From the NCBI GenBank assembly GCA_910583995.1, contig CAJTYW010000015.1, forward strand, positions 1 to 44,668: a stretch of 44,668 nucleotides of DNA, in the 5' to 3' direction. Position numbers and translations under genes: made by a program. The notes under the pieces were generated by a model, which saw only the letters and a list, made by a program, of their open reading frames with translations, was not told the origin of the DNA and did no database searches. The DNA is from an uncultured Christensenella sp. (GTDB lineage: Bacteria > Bacillota > Clostridia > Christensenellales > UBA3700). Positions 25,196 through 35,156 of this stretch are shown here, one piece after another (positions within the stretch are counted from its first letter, which is position 1; each line of letters begins with the position of its first letter).

Positions 25196-26839
25196 TCAAA
25201 TTTCCATAATAATAGGTAAAATCATTGGTCTTTGTTTTAGTCTTGCTTTGATAATATTATTTATAATTCTTCTGACAGATGCTTTCAAACTCCCCCTATC
25301 ACTGCTACCGTGGTAAGAAAAGCCTTCAAACATCTTGCAGATTGCTTCTTTTATTTCTTCCAAAATATCATCGGTAAATTGAAGTCCCCTTGCAATAATA
25401 TCAGGTGTTGATGCCAAACTATTTGACTCTAAACTGATACCAAGCAAGCATACCACAAATCCGTCTTTTGAAAGTTGGGTTCTATCTCGTAATACTATGT
25501 CGTCTACGTCCATAAGTCCGTCTACATAAACGCTACCTGCTACAACGTTTTCACAAGGTGATAACTTTGTCTTTTTAATTTCTATTTGACTACCTATTTC
25601 GCAAATGCCAATATTTTTTTGCGGAATACCTAAAGACATCGCAAGCTCTTCGTGTTGTTTCAAATGTCTATATTCGCCGTGTACTGGTATAAAAAACTTA
25701 GGTCTTATCAAAGATAGCATAAGTTTTAATTCTTCCTTACAAGCGTGACCTGAAACGTGCAATTCGTCAAGTGAGCCATAAATAACTTTAGCACCCCTTT
25801 GGTACAAATTGTTTATTGTGGTATATACATATTTTTCATTACCTGGTATTGGCGAAGATGACAAAATAATAACATCGTTTTTGCCTACAATAATTTTATC
25901 TTCCCCGTTAGCCATACGAGTTAATGCACTCATAGGCTCACCTTGCGAACCTGTGGAAATAATACAAATCTTTTTATTAGGGTATTTATTCATTTCTTCA
26001 GTTTCAATAACTGTGCCTTGTTTATAATTCAATTCCCCAATTTGTTTTGCAAGTTCGCTTACCTTTAGCATACTTCTGCCGTTAAACACAACTTTTCTGC
26101 CAAACTTTTCGCAGATATTTATAATTTGTTGCAATCTATGAACATTGCTTGCAAAGGTCGCTATAATTATCCTAGAGTCCAAATTGTTTGCAAAAAGTTT
26201 ATCTATAGTTGTGCCAACTGCACTCTCACTCATTGAATACCCGTTTTTTTCGATATTGGTACTCTCACCAAGCATCAATAATACACCATCATCACCAAGT
26301 CTTGCAAATCTTGACAAATCCGCTCTTTCCGAATCAATTGGGGTATAGTCAATTTTAAAGTCACCAGTATGAAAAATCACTCCGATAGGTGTAGTTATCG
26401 CCAGTGCAAATGCACCTGAAATTGAGTGACTTTGTTTAATAAATTCTACAGAAAAAACACCTATTTTTTCCTTACTACCGCCTTGTACACAAACGCATTT
26501 AGGCATTGTGATTTTTGCTTCTGAAAGTTTATGCTCAAGAAGAGCAAGTGTCAGTTTTGAGCCATAAACCTTAACATCGGGTAATTCCTTTAATAAATAA
26601 GGCATACCGCCGATATGGTCTTCGTGTCCGTGTGTTAAAAGTATCGCTCGTACTTTGTCTTTGTTTTTTATAATATAATTAAAATCCGGAATAACTAAGT
26701 CAATTCCCGGAGTTTCATTGGTCGGAAACATTGAACCGCAATCAATTATAAAAATATTATCGCCATATTCCACAGCAGTCATATTTTTACCGATTTCGCC
26801 AACTCCGCCCAAAAAAGCTATTTTTAGTTGTTTTGCCAT
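25196..26839 (-). CDS. rnj: Ribonuclease J
   Basis: The 547-residue protein is a metallo-beta-lactamase/beta-CASP ribonuclease with LTHGHEDHIGGMP (HGHEDH at 70-75), SHSISGAF, HTGDFKID, and the beta-CASP parts IIISTGSQGEPMSAL and HVSGHACKEEL. RNase J degrades and matures RNA with 5'-exonuclease and endonuclease activity and is a core RNA-decay enzyme of Bacillota. I choose ATGGCAAAACAA because GGAGAG lies just upstream; a TTG four codons earlier overlaps that ribosome binding site. Only one paralogue is visible, so RnjA versus RnjB cannot be decided. Confidence 0.95.
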   Translation of the reverse strand: MAKQLKIAFLGGVGEIGKNMTAVEYGDNIFIIDCGSMFPTNETPGIDLVIPDFNYIIKNKDKVRAILLTHGHEDHIGGMPYLLKELPDVKVYGSKLTLALLEHKLSEAKITMPKCVCVQGGSKEKIGVFSVEFIKQSHSISGAFALAITTPIGVIFHTGDFKIDYTPIDSERADLSRFARLGDDGVLLMLGESTNIEKNGYSMSESAVGTTIDKLFANNLDSRIIIATFASNVHRLQQIINICEKFGRKVVFNGRSMLKVSELAKQIGELNYKQGTVIETEEMNKYPNKKICIISTGSQGEPMSALTRMANGEDKIIVGKNDVIILSSSPIPGNEKYVYTTINNLYQRGAKVIYGSLDELHVSGHACKEELKLMLSLIRPKFFIPVHGEYRHLKQHEELAMSLGIPQKNIGICEIGSQIEIKKTKLSPCENVVAGSVYVDGLMDVDDIVLRDRTQLSKDGFVVCLLGISLESNSLASTPDIIARGLQFTDDILEEIKEAICKMFEGFSYHGSSDRGSLKASVRRIINNIIKARLKQRPMILPIIMEI

Positions 26840-26964
26840 TACTCTCTCCAATATATTTGCATCGATAATTTTTTATCGTAAGTACTTAAAGCTTTATGTA
26901 TAAGTTAAAATTTTTATCCTAAAATCAAATTTTAAAAAATAATTTGTTAAAAGTTACCTATTAT

Positions 26965-26993
26965 ATTTTAGCATTTAAATTAATTGTTGTCAA
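26965..26993 (-). promoter_or_regulatory. Promoter of the RNase J gene
   Basis: TTGACA (26988-26993), 17 bp, TAAAAT (26965-26970), with an extended TGC before the -10, on the minus strand. The leader contains a small hairpin, CGATAA-TTTT-TTATCG, near the ribosome binding site. Confidence 0.75.
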
Positions 26994-27059
26994 TAATAGA
27001 TTTATATATTACATATATATTTTTAAATAAAAATAAAATGAAATATTTTTTTAATGCTG

Positions 27060-27088
27060 TTGCAATTATTGTTTTTTTATAGTATAAT
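27060..27088 (+). promoter_or_regulatory. Promoter of the decarboxylase-tmk-holB operon
   Basis: TTGCAA (27060-27065), 17 bp, TATAAT (27083-27088), on the plus strand, about 30 nt before the chosen start codon. Confidence 0.75.
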
Positions 27089-27119
27089 AAATTTGTATGT
27101 GAAAATAGGGGGTAGCTTT

Positions 27120-28364
27120 ATGCAAAAGGATTTGTATGACAAAGTCAAAGAATACAGAGACTCTAACCCAATAAGATTTCATATGCCGTCACATAATGGT
27201 GAGTGTATTGATATTGAAACAGCAATGGATATTACTGAATTATCTTTTTCCGATAATTTAATGCAAAGCGAAAGCATTATTGCAAATACAGAAAAAAACA
27301 TTGCAAAAGCTTATGGTAGCAAATATTCACTTATGCTTACTACGGGTGCAACTTCGGGTGTTGCAATTTCACTTTTTGCTGTAAAAAACTATGGTAGCAA
27401 ATTATTGCTATTAGGTGACACGCACAAAAGTGTATATAATTATGCACACCTTTTTAACTTTATAGTTACGCAAAGTGATAATATAGAAGATATCAACCCA
27501 AATGACTTTGATGCGATTGTCATTACTTCGCCCGATTACTTTGGAAAAGTTAAGGATATCCAAAAATTAAAAGACACTACAGCAATTGTAATAGTTGATG
27601 CTAGTCACGGGTCGCACTTCCCTTTTAGTAGCAAACTTCCATCACTTAATACTAGTGTTGCAGATATTACAATTTTATCTTTTCACAAAACATTGCCAGT
27701 GCTTACAGGCGGAGCGGGAATTATAACAAATGACAAAGAGCTATACGATTTACTTTGTTATTCAAGAAATTTAATACACTCATCAAGTCCAAGCTATCTT
27801 ACAATGGCAAGTATTGACAAGGCGATTTATGAGTTTTATTTGAATGGCGAAAACTTATACTCTGCTTGTATAAAGGAAATTGAAAATTTCAAAAGTATAC
27901 TTTGTGATAGATATAGCGTATTAGAAACCGACGATATTACAAGGCTATGTATTTGTGCTAAAAACATAGACTGCTCTAAAATTGCAAAAGCTTTAGAGCA
28001 AAAAAATATTTATATCGAAATGACTTATTATGATATAATGGTTGCAATAGTAACGCCTTATAATTATAAACACTTAATCACGTTTGCTAATGCGCTTAAT
28101 CAAATAGAAATTTATGACAAAACAACTAAATTAGATATAAAAAAGCCTTCAAAAATCGATATTAAAGACAAAAAAATCATATTTGAAAATGTAAAAGACT
28201 GCACTAACAAGATATGTGCAAGTAATATCGGGATATATCCCCCAGGGACACCATTACTTACAATAGGTGATGTGATAACAAAGGATATTATTAAATTTTT
28301 AACAACTAGCAATGTGGAGATTTTTGGGCTGGTAGACGGCAAAATACCTGTCTTTAAAGCTTGA
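27120..28364 (+). CDS. Orn/Lys/Arg decarboxylase-family PLP enzyme (YaaO-like)
   Basis: The start is placed at ATGCAAAAGGAT behind AGGGGG, giving 414 residues; a longer frame would begin within the promoter. It is a fold-type I PLP enzyme. The PLP-binding lysine is K190 in ILSFHKTLP, and VDASHGSHFPF (D160, H163) is the cofactor clamp. The C-terminal GIYPPGTPLL is typical of ornithine/lysine/arginine decarboxylases. It is shorter than most members (about 480). The placement before tmk matches yaaO in Bacillus subtilis, whose substrate is not settled; lysine or arginine decarboxylation is a reasonable guess. Confidence 0.88.
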   Translation: MQKDLYDKVKEYRDSNPIRFHMPSHNGECIDIETAMDITELSFSDNLMQSESIIANTEKNIAKAYGSKYSLMLTTGATSGVAISLFAVKNYGSKLLLLGDTHKSVYNYAHLFNFIVTQSDNIEDINPNDFDAIVITSPDYFGKVKDIQKLKDTTAIVIVDASHGSHFPFSSKLPSLNTSVADITILSFHKTLPVLTGGAGIITNDKELYDLLCYSRNLIHSSSPSYLTMASIDKAIYEFYLNGENLYSACIKEIENFKSILCDRYSVLETDDITRLCICAKNIDCSKIAKALEQKNIYIEMTYYDIMVAIVTPYNYKHLITFANALNQIEIYDKTTKLDIKKPSKIDIKDKKIIFENVKDCTNKICASNIGIYPPGTPLLTIGDVITKDIIKFLTTSNVEIFGLVDGKIPVFKA

Positions 28365-28436
28365 ATTTAATAATAAATTTTAAATAAATAATTCAAATTT
28401 ACAAATGTTAAAACCAATGATATTTAAGGAGTAAAT

Positions 28437-29066
28437 ATGTCAAAAGGAAAGTTTATAACCTTTGAAGGGTGCGAAGGTGTGGGCAAATCTACACAAGTTA
28501 ATATGCTTAAAGAGTATTTGAAAAAGACTGGGCAAAAAGCAATGTTTTTGCGTGAGCCAGGTGGAAATATACTAAGCGAAAAGATAAGAAAAATAATCCT
28601 TGACCCTGAAAATAGTGAAATGACACCTTTATGCGAAGCTATGTTATACTCTTCTGCCCGTGCACAGCTTATGGGACAAGTTATTATCCCTGCACTTGAT
28701 GGTGGAGAACTTGTTATTTGCGATAGATTTATTGACAGCACAATGGCATATCAAGGCTTTGCAAGAAGCATTGGTGCTAAAACAATAAGTGCTTTAAATG
28801 AAACAGTATGCGGCGATTATATGCCCGATGTTACTATTTTTCTTGACCTGCCACCTGACGAAGCTTTTAAAAGAAAAGGTGGACGAGATGCTAATGACCG
28901 TATGGAATTACAATCTTTAGATTTTCATAAAAAGGTTTATGAAGGATATAAAAAAGCGGTAGATATGTACCCTAACAGGATAATCAGTATATCTCCACGC
29001 GGAAGCAAGTTTGACACTCATAACTCTATAATTCGCAATTTACAAGTAAGGGGTATCATTAAGTGA
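28437..29066 (+). CDS. tmk: Thymidylate kinase
   Basis: The 209-residue enzyme phosphorylates dTMP to dTDP. The P-loop is FEGCEGVGKSTQ (9-20), the DR-x motif is CDRFIDSTMAYQGFA, and the lid region is GGRDAND. Length and context (next to holB, as in many Bacillota) are standard. AAGGAGTAAAT precedes the ATG. Its stop overlaps the holB start by 4 nt. Confidence 0.97.
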   Translation: MSKGKFITFEGCEGVGKSTQVNMLKEYLKKTGQKAMFLREPGGNILSEKIRKIILDPENSEMTPLCEAMLYSSARAQLMGQVIIPALDGGELVICDRFIDSTMAYQGFARSIGAKTISALNETVCGDYMPDVTIFLDLPPDEAFKRKGGRDANDRMELQSLDFHKKVYEGYKKAVDMYPNRIISISPRGSKFDTHNSIIRNLQVRGIIK

Positions 29067-30013
29067 TAGAATACATTGACATTATAAAACAGTCCAAAGC
29101 ATATAAAATTATAAAGCAAGATGCTTTTCAAAACAGAATTGCTCATAGCTATATGATTATATCCGAAGATAAAGAAACTTTGGATAACTTTGCCTGTGCT
29201 ATGTTGCAAATTTTATATTGTAACTCTCACGATGCTTGCGGGCAATGTTTTGAATGTGAAAGGCTTGAACATAATAATAACCCAAATGTTTACAAATTAA
29301 AAACAGACACGGCAATTAAGGTTGAAAACATTAAAGACTTGATTGCAGACACCAATATTACTGCAGTTGAAAACAATTACAAAACTTATGTGATTTACAA
29401 TGCAGAGAGTATGAATGAAGCAAGCCAAAACAAGCTATTAAAAACAATAGAAGAGCCGCCTGAGAATGTAATTATAATTTTGCTTACAAGTAGCGAATCT
29501 GCTATGCTGCAAACTATAAAATCAAGAACAAAAAAGATTTATCTTAATATATGGGATAATCAAAATATTGCAAAAGAGCTTGCAAAAATCGGTACTAATT
29601 CGGAAAATATAGAGCTTGCAGTAAAATTCAGTAAAGGTAATTTTAGTGATGCTAAATCTTTAATAACAGACGAAAAATTCAAACAAACATACCAAAATAT
29701 GATAAACTTATTGACTGGTTATACTCAAACATCACTTATCGGTAAATATTTAAAATATCTTGGTGAAGATAAGGAACAAGTACTATACTCTATGTCTATA
29801 ATAGAAGGAATTATTTCTGGCACTATAGAAGATATAATAAACAATATTCCAAACGCACTTGCAGCAATATACAGCTTGGCTACCCTTGCAAATTTGACAG
29901 ACCTTATTGTGGATACAACCAAAAGGCTAAACAGCAATTGCAATCTACAAGCTGTTAACACCAACTTTTTGTTAAAGCTTGCGGAAATCAAATATCTTAC
30001 TGCAATTGATTAA
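29063..30013 (+). CDS. holB: DNA polymerase III delta' subunit
   Basis: The 316-residue AAA+-type clamp-loader subunit starts with GTG (GTGATAGAA). The zinc site has four cysteines (C53, C59, C62, C65 in LYCNSHDACGQCFEC), and the SRC-like segment is SRTKKIY. ATP-binding residues are weakly kept, as expected for delta', which is not an active ATPase. The gene order tmk-holB-ricT is conserved in Gram-positive bacteria. Confidence 0.93.
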   Translation: MIEYIDIIKQSKAYKIIKQDAFQNRIAHSYMIISEDKETLDNFACAMLQILYCNSHDACGQCFECERLEHNNNPNVYKLKTDTAIKVENIKDLIADTNITAVENNYKTYVIYNAESMNEASQNKLLKTIEEPPENVIIILLTSSESAMLQTIKSRTKKIYLNIWDNQNIAKELAKIGTNSENIELAVKFSKGNFSDAKSLITDEKFKQTYQNMINLLTGYTQTSLIGKYLKYLGEDKEQVLYSMSIIEGIISGTIEDIINNIPNALAAIYSLATLANLTDLIVDTTKRLNSNCNLQAVNTNFLLKLAEIKYLTAID

Positions 30014-30057
30014 TAATAAATAATGATTTAAAAAGATAAAGCGTAAAGGAGAAAAAT

Positions 30058-30918
30058 ATGCAACAAGTAATAGGAGTTAAATTCCATTCAAATACAAAAA
30101 TATATTACTTTGACCCAAAGGACATTAACTTTAACGAAGGCGACGGAGTTATTGTGGAAACTACTCGTGGGTTAGAGTTTGGCACTGTTGCAAACGGCAA
30201 TCATTTTGTTGACGATAGCGAAATTATTAAGCCGTTAAAGGAAGTTATAAGAAAAGCAACAGAAAAAGACATTAAACAAAATGCGGAAAATATTGAAAAG
30301 AAAAAATGGGCATATTCCGTTTGTCTTGAGAAAATACAAAAACACGGCTTGCCAATGAAACTAGTTGATGCAGACTATACTTTTGACAGAAGTAAAGCTA
30401 TATTTTCTTTTACTGCAGAAAGCAGGGTAGACTTTAGAGAGTTGGTAAAAGACCTTGCACTTGTTATAAAATCTAGGATAGAGTTAAGACAAATTTATGA
30501 GCGTGACGATATAAAAATACGCGGGGCACTTTCACCTTGTGGCAGAGTTTGCTGTTGTCACACTCACCTTGCCGATTTTGAAAAAGTTACTATTAAAATG
30601 GCAAAGAATCAAGGTTTATCACTTAATCCACAAAAAATTAGCGGCGTTTGCGGTAAGCTAATGTGCTGTCTTAAATATGAAAATGATTATTATGTTGAAA
30701 CATTGCGTGAAATGCCAAAGGTAGGTGCTACAATAGTTACTAATGATGGAGAAGCAACTGTTGATAGCGTTGACTTATTGCATAAAACAATTAAAGCTAA
30801 AATTCAAAATGAAGAAGGTGCAATTGTTGTAAACGAATATAAACTTTCAGACATAAAATCTGCAACACATTACAACGAAGACACTGACGATGACGACGAC
30901 ACAAAAGAATTGGAGTAA
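30058..30918 (+). CDS. ricT: RicT/YaaT PSP1-domain protein
   Basis: The 286-residue protein is a PSP1 C-terminal-type protein with cysteine groups CGRVCCCHTH (C161, C165-C167) and GVCGKLMCCLKYE (C198, C203, C204), which ligate [4Fe-4S] clusters in the RicAFT complex. RicT helps RNase Y in mRNA maturation and affects sporulation and competence in Bacillus subtilis. The C-terminal tail is highly acidic. AAAGGAGAAAAAT precedes the ATG. RicA and RicF are not in the window. Confidence 0.92.
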   Translation: MQQVIGVKFHSNTKIYYFDPKDINFNEGDGVIVETTRGLEFGTVANGNHFVDDSEIIKPLKEVIRKATEKDIKQNAENIEKKKWAYSVCLEKIQKHGLPMKLVDADYTFDRSKAIFSFTAESRVDFRELVKDLALVIKSRIELRQIYERDDIKIRGALSPCGRVCCCHTHLADFEKVTIKMAKNQGLSLNPQKISGVCGKLMCCLKYENDYYVETLREMPKVGATIVTNDGEATVDSVDLLHKTIKAKIQNEEGAIVVNEYKLSDIKSATHYNEDTDDDDDTKELE

Positions 30919-30922
30919 TAAA

Positions 30923-31615
30923 GTGAATCCTAACGATTTTTTAAAAGACGGCGAAAGACTTGACGATTTATGTCTTGATGGCAGATATATTATCAGTCAT
31001 AAAGATAAATACTGCTTTACTTCTGACTCTGTTATGCTTGCCAATATGGTATCTGCAAATAGCAAAAGTAAAATTGTAGATTTATGCACCGGCGGTGGCA
31101 TAATAAGTTTATTGATTGGTTTAAAGACAAATTGTAAGGAAATTATCGGGGTTGAAATTCAAAGCGATATGGCAGATATGGCTATGCGTTCTGTCAAAAT
31201 GAATGATTTGGATAGTAAGATAAAAATCTATAATCACGATGTAAGAGACATTACAGCTATTATACCAAAAGGATATGCGGATATAGTGGTTTGCAATCCA
31301 CCTTATTACAAAGTCAATAGTGGCGAAGTTAGAGAGAAAGAAAACATTGCAATTGCAAGACACGAAATAGCTTTGACTTTGGACGAACTTGTACAAAACA
31401 CAAGCAAAATTTTAAAATTTGGTGGGATTTTTTATCTTGTACATAAAGCGGAGCGAATGGCAGAAGTAATTGCTACCCTTACTAAGTACAATCTAATACC
31501 TAAAAATATTTATACAATTAGCACAAATAATTCAGATATTGCAGATACATTTATTGTAATAAGCAAGCTAGGTGCAAACCACGGCGTGATTGTAAAAAAT
31601 ATTAAACACGATTAA
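30923..31615 (+). CDS. tRNA1(Val) A37 N6-methyltransferase-like protein (YabB)
   Basis: I choose the GTG start (GTGAATCCTAAC) because TTGGAG lies 8 nt before it and it begins 4 nt after the ricT stop; an upstream ATG in frame overlaps ricT. The 230-residue protein has the SAM motif VDLCTGGGIISLL (52-64) and the NPPY motif of N6-adenine methyltransferases (125-128). It matches the TrmN6/YabB group, which methylates adenosine 37 of a tRNA. The exact tRNA target is not shown by the sequence. Confidence 0.88.
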   Translation: MNPNDFLKDGERLDDLCLDGRYIISHKDKYCFTSDSVMLANMVSANSKSKIVDLCTGGGIISLLIGLKTNCKEIIGVEIQSDMADMAMRSVKMNDLDSKIKIYNHDVRDITAIIPKGYADIVVCNPPYYKVNSGEVREKENIAIARHEIALTLDELVQNTSKILKFGGIFYLVHKAERMAEVIATLTKYNLIPKNIYTISTNNSDIADTFIVISKLGANHGVIVKNIKHD

Positions 31616-31657
31616 ATAAATATATTATTACTTTACACTGCTAATAAACAAAAAAAT

Positions 31658-31690
31658 ATAGGAAGATAAATTACTCTTCCTATTTTATTT
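31658..31690 (+). terminator. Terminator of the plus-strand tmk operon
   Basis: A 9-bp perfect stem (ATAGGAAGA and its complement) with an 8-nt loop is followed by TTTATTTTG, about 45 nt after the last gene. Confidence 0.8.
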
Positions 31691-31764
31691 TGCAAATTTA
31701 TAAATTTTTATAATGACACTCTGCATAATTACATTGCTTATTTTAGCAATAGTAAAATAAAAAC

Positions 31765-31796
31765 AAAAAATGAGCCCAAAACACAGCTCATTTTTT
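31765..31796 (-). terminator. Terminator of the nad operon
   Basis: AAAAAATGAGC and GCTCATTTTTT form an 11-bp symmetric stem with a T run on both strands, about 30 nt after the nadC stop. It can work in both directions between the two convergent operons. Confidence 0.82.
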
Positions 31797-31824
31797 AATT
31801 TTTTAATGTATTAATCACTACAAA

Positions 31825-32679
31825 TCAAATTGTATGCAAATTTTTAAGTGACAAATCAAGCAAAGGAGCCGCATAAGTTAAAGCACCGCTTGATACAAAA
31901 TCAACGCCTATTTCGCCTATCTCTTTTAGTCGTTCCTTTGTAACATTGCCTGAACACTCTGTTTGTGCTCTGCCAGCAATAATTTCAATTGCTTTTTTCA
32001 TAGTCTCATTATCCATATTATCAAACATAATAATATCGGCACCCGCTTCAACTGCTTCACGAACCATATCAAGATTTTCTGTTTCAACTTCTATTTTTCT
32101 AACAAAAGGTGCATATTCCCTTGCCATTTCAATAGCTTTTGCAACACTACCCGCTGCCCCGATATGATTATCTTTTATAAGCACTCCGTCAGTAAGATTG
32201 TATCTGTGATTATATGCTCCACCAATTTTTACTGCATACTTTTCAAAAAATCTCATATTTGGTGTAGTTTTTCTTGTATCAAGAAGTTTAGTTTTGTAAC
32301 CTTCAAGCTGTTTTACACAAGAATTTGTAAAGGTTGCAATACCGCTCATTCTTTGCAAATAGTTAAGTGCTATTCTTTCAGCAGATAACAATACACTAAT
32401 GTTGCCTGTGATAGTTCCAAGTAGTTCTCCTTTAGTTATTCTCTCACCATCTTGCTTTTTTATATCAAACTTAACGCTTTCGTCCACTAAGTAGAAGCAT
32501 CTTTTAAATACATCAATACCGCACAAAATACCGTCTTGTTTTGCTATAAGCTGAACTTCTCCCATTGTATCGTAAGGCATAATCGCATTTGTTGTTACAT
32601 CTTCGGAAGTTATATCTTCTTGCAATGCCATTAAAATATATTTATCAACGTTTGCTTTGAATGTTACACCATTTATCAT
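31825..32679 (-). CDS. nadC: Nicotinate-nucleotide pyrophosphorylase (carboxylating)
   Basis: The start ATGATAAATGGT is behind GAGGTG, giving 284 residues. The enzyme converts quinolinate and PRPP to nicotinate mononucleotide, the last step before NAD assembly. Substrate-binding residues are in LLDTRKTTPNMRFFEKYAVKIGGAYNHR, with KDNH and EVETEN further on, all well conserved. The gene overlaps the end of nadB by 35 nt, implying coupled translation. Confidence 0.96.
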   Translation of the reverse strand: MINGVTFKANVDKYILMALQEDITSEDVTTNAIMPYDTMGEVQLIAKQDGILCGIDVFKRCFYLVDESVKFDIKKQDGERITKGELLGTITGNISVLLSAERIALNYLQRMSGIATFTNSCVKQLEGYKTKLLDTRKTTPNMRFFEKYAVKIGGAYNHRYNLTDGVLIKDNHIGAAGSVAKAIEMAREYAPFVRKIEVETENLDMVREAVEAGADIIMFDNMDNETMKKAIEIIAGRAQTECSGNVTKERLKEIGEIGVDFVSSGALTYAAPLLDLSLKNLHTI

Positions 32680-33964
32680 AAAACACCTCGTCATTTTTTC
32701 TTATTTCTTCAAGTACCAGTTTTTTATTTTCATTTTGCCATTGCTGTATATCGCTATATTTTTTCAAATCAATCTTTGCTGTACTATTTACAAATTCAGA
32801 CTTGTCGTAATTAATAACTCTTGCACAATTTTTAGAAAAAGTAAGACTTTCTAGTAAAGAATTACTTGCAAGTCTGTTAGCTCCGTGTACTCCGTTATTT
32901 GCGGTCTCACCCACTGCGTACAAATGCTTAAGTGAAGTTACACCGCAAATATCTGCACGAATACCACCCATTAAATAATGTTGAGCAGGCACTACAGGAA
33001 TCGGTTCTTTTGTCACATCATAACCTTCTTCCAAACATTTATTGTAAATATTAGGGAAATGATGCAAAATTTCGGCATTTGAAATATCACTAAAATCAAG
33101 CCAAACGTGTTTAGTGTTATCTTTTCTCATTTGCTCCATAATCGCACCTGCAACTACGTCACGTGGCAATAATTCATTTATAAATCTTTCGCCATTTTTA
33201 TTTAAAAGTTTTGCACCTTCACCACGTACAGACTCTGAAATCAAAAATCTTCTGCCCTTAGACTTAGAATATAATACTGTAGGGTGAATTTGAATGTAAT
33301 TGATATTTTTTAGTTCCACACCATTTCTTATTGCAATAGCAAAGGAATCACCAGTAATATGACTAAAGTTTGTAGAATTTACAAACAAACCGCCAAGTCC
33401 GCCTGTTGCAAAAATAACATCTCGGCAATAAACAGCTACTGGCAAATTATTCTTTTCCTTTAAAACAACTCCCACACAAGAATTTCCGTCTTTTATAATA
33501 TCCATAACAAGACAAAATTCCTTTATAGTGACATTATCAAGTTCCTTTACTCTGTCATAAAGTTTAGAAGTTATCTCTTTACCTGTAACATCTTTGTGGT
33601 GCAATATACGGAAAGTTGAATGTCCACCTTCTCTAGTATAGTTTAAACTTCCGTCAGTGTTTTTATCAAAGTTAACACCCTTTGAAATCAAATCGTTAAT
33701 AATTTCTTTTGATTGCACAATCATATCGTGTACTGCAATCAAATCATTTTCAAATCTTCCTGCTTTTAAGGTGTCTTCAAAATAAGGCTTGTAATCTTTC
33801 TCATCTAGCAAAGTACAAATACCGCCTTGTGCAAGATACGAATCACAATTAAGCACTTCGTCTTTTGTCACTAGCAATACCTTTTTATCTCTATTTAAGT
33901 TTAAGGTTGCATACAATCCTGCTACACCCGTACCCACTACTATGACATCATAAAAATTGTCCAT
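32645..33964 (-). CDS. nadB: L-aspartate oxidase
   Basis: I start at ATGGACAATTTT behind AAGGA, giving 439 residues; a longer frame runs back through the nadA stop with no ribosome binding site. It oxidises aspartate to iminoaspartate with FAD. The dinucleotide fold is VIVVGTGVAGLYA (8-20), and REGGHSTFRILHHKDVTG is the conserved active-site block. The family ranges from about 430 to 540; this is a short form with a reduced C-terminal helical region, as in several clostridia. NadA uses its unstable product. Confidence 0.95.
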   Translation of the reverse strand: MDNFYDVIVVGTGVAGLYATLNLNRDKKVLLVTKDEVLNCDSYLAQGGICTLLDEKDYKPYFEDTLKAGRFENDLIAVHDMIVQSKEIINDLISKGVNFDKNTDGSLNYTREGGHSTFRILHHKDVTGKEITSKLYDRVKELDNVTIKEFCLVMDIIKDGNSCVGVVLKEKNNLPVAVYCRDVIFATGGLGGLFVNSTNFSHITGDSFAIAIRNGVELKNINYIQIHPTVLYSKSKGRRFLISESVRGEGAKLLNKNGERFINELLPRDVVAGAIMEQMRKDNTKHVWLDFSDISNAEILHHFPNIYNKCLEEGYDVTKEPIPVVPAQHYLMGGIRADICGVTSLKHLYAVGETANNGVHGANRLASNSLLESLTFSKNCARVINYDKSEFVNSTAKIDLKKYSDIQQWQNENKKLVLEEIRKNDEVFYDKWCNIQSKR

Positions 33965-34053
33965 ATATATTCCTTCTTGTCCTACGTATTTTTGTGGTTT
34001 AATATCGATTTTCAAACACTTTTTTATAGTTTTAACAACTTTTTTTGCAAGAA

Positions 34054-34959
34054 TTATTTTGCAAGCTCCAACATTTTTTCTAGTGGCTTTAATGCTTTTT
34101 CGCACAAATCTTTGTCTATCACAATTTCAGGAGTTAAGCTTTCTAAAGAATCTATTACACTCTGCAAAGTTATTTTTTTCATATCAGGACAAATGCTTAG
34201 GTCATTAAAAATAAACATTTTGTCAGGGTTATTTTCCTTTAATTTATGGCAGACACCATTTTCAGTACAAATCAAAAATTGCTTGTCCTTACTAGCTTTT
34301 GCATAATCGATAATACCCGAAGTACTGCCTACAAAATCCGCATACTCAAGCACTAATCTAGGACATTCTGGGTGTGCAAGCACTTTGATTTCAGGATATT
34401 GTTTTTTAATATCTTTAACATATTTTACTGCCATATAATTATGAACAGGGCAAAATCCTTCATTGTAAATAAAATGCTTTTCTGGTATTTGCTCCGCAAC
34501 ATAGTGTGCAAGGTTTTTATCAGGAATAAAGAAAATATTTTTGTTAGGCAAAGCTCTAACAACTTTTACAGCGTTGGCACTGGTTACACAAACATCACTC
34601 TCCGCCTTTAGTTCAAGTGTGGAATTGATATAGCAAACAACTGCAACATCATCATACATTTCCCTTACTTTTTTAATTTGAGCGGTTGTAACCATATGTG
34701 CCATAGGACAATCTGCAGTAATATCCGGCAAAATAACTTTTTTGTTAGGATTTAATACTTTAGCACTATCCGCCATAAAATTTACACCAGCAAATACTAT
34801 AACTTTTTCGGAAAGAGTGGTTGCAACTTTGCTTAAATAATATGAGTCCCCAATATAATCTGCAACTTTCTGAACGTCGCCGTCAACATAGAAATGTGCT
34901 AAAATTACGGCATCTTTTTCCTTTTTCAGCCTATTTACTCTTTCTAAAATTTCATTCAT
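34054..34959 (-). CDS. nadA: Quinolinate synthase
   Basis: The start ATGAATGAAATT lies behind GGAGATAAACTA, giving 301 residues; a longer frame would start within the promoter. It condenses iminoaspartate with dihydroxyacetone phosphate to quinolinate on a [4Fe-4S] cluster. The three cluster cysteines at the usual spacing are C84 (TADCPM), C170 (EGFCPVHNY) and C257 (LSICPDM). It is the first gene of nadA-nadB-nadC. No NiaR-type regulator gene or clear operator is seen here. Confidence 0.96.
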   Translation of the reverse strand: MNEILERVNRLKKEKDAVILAHFYVDGDVQKVADYIGDSYYLSKVATTLSEKVIVFAGVNFMADSAKVLNPNKKVILPDITADCPMAHMVTTAQIKKVREMYDDVAVVCYINSTLELKAESDVCVTSANAVKVVRALPNKNIFFIPDKNLAHYVAEQIPEKHFIYNEGFCPVHNYMAVKYVKDIKKQYPEIKVLAHPECPRLVLEYADFVGSTSGIIDYAKASKDKQFLICTENGVCHKLKENNPDKMFIFNDLSICPDMKKITLQSVIDSLESLTPEIVIDKDLCEKALKPLEKMLELAK

Positions 34960-34987
34960 TAGTTTATCTCCATAATTTATTGTTACT

Positions 34988-35016
34988 ATTTTATCATAGC
35001 CATATTTATAAGTCAA
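34988..35016 (-). promoter_or_regulatory. Promoter of the nad operon
   Basis: TTGACT (35011-35016), 17 bp, TAAAAT (34988-34993), on the minus strand, about 30 nt before the nadA start. Confidence 0.75.
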
Positions 35017-35156
35017 CAAAACCAATTAAAAAGCTAAATTAATTGATTTGTTATCTTAATGTAACTTAAAATTTAGTAAACCTGCAATTGTCTTTACCTT
35101 ATTATTAAGGCTTAATAAATTTTTGTTTTTACCTATAATTTAAATATAATTTTATT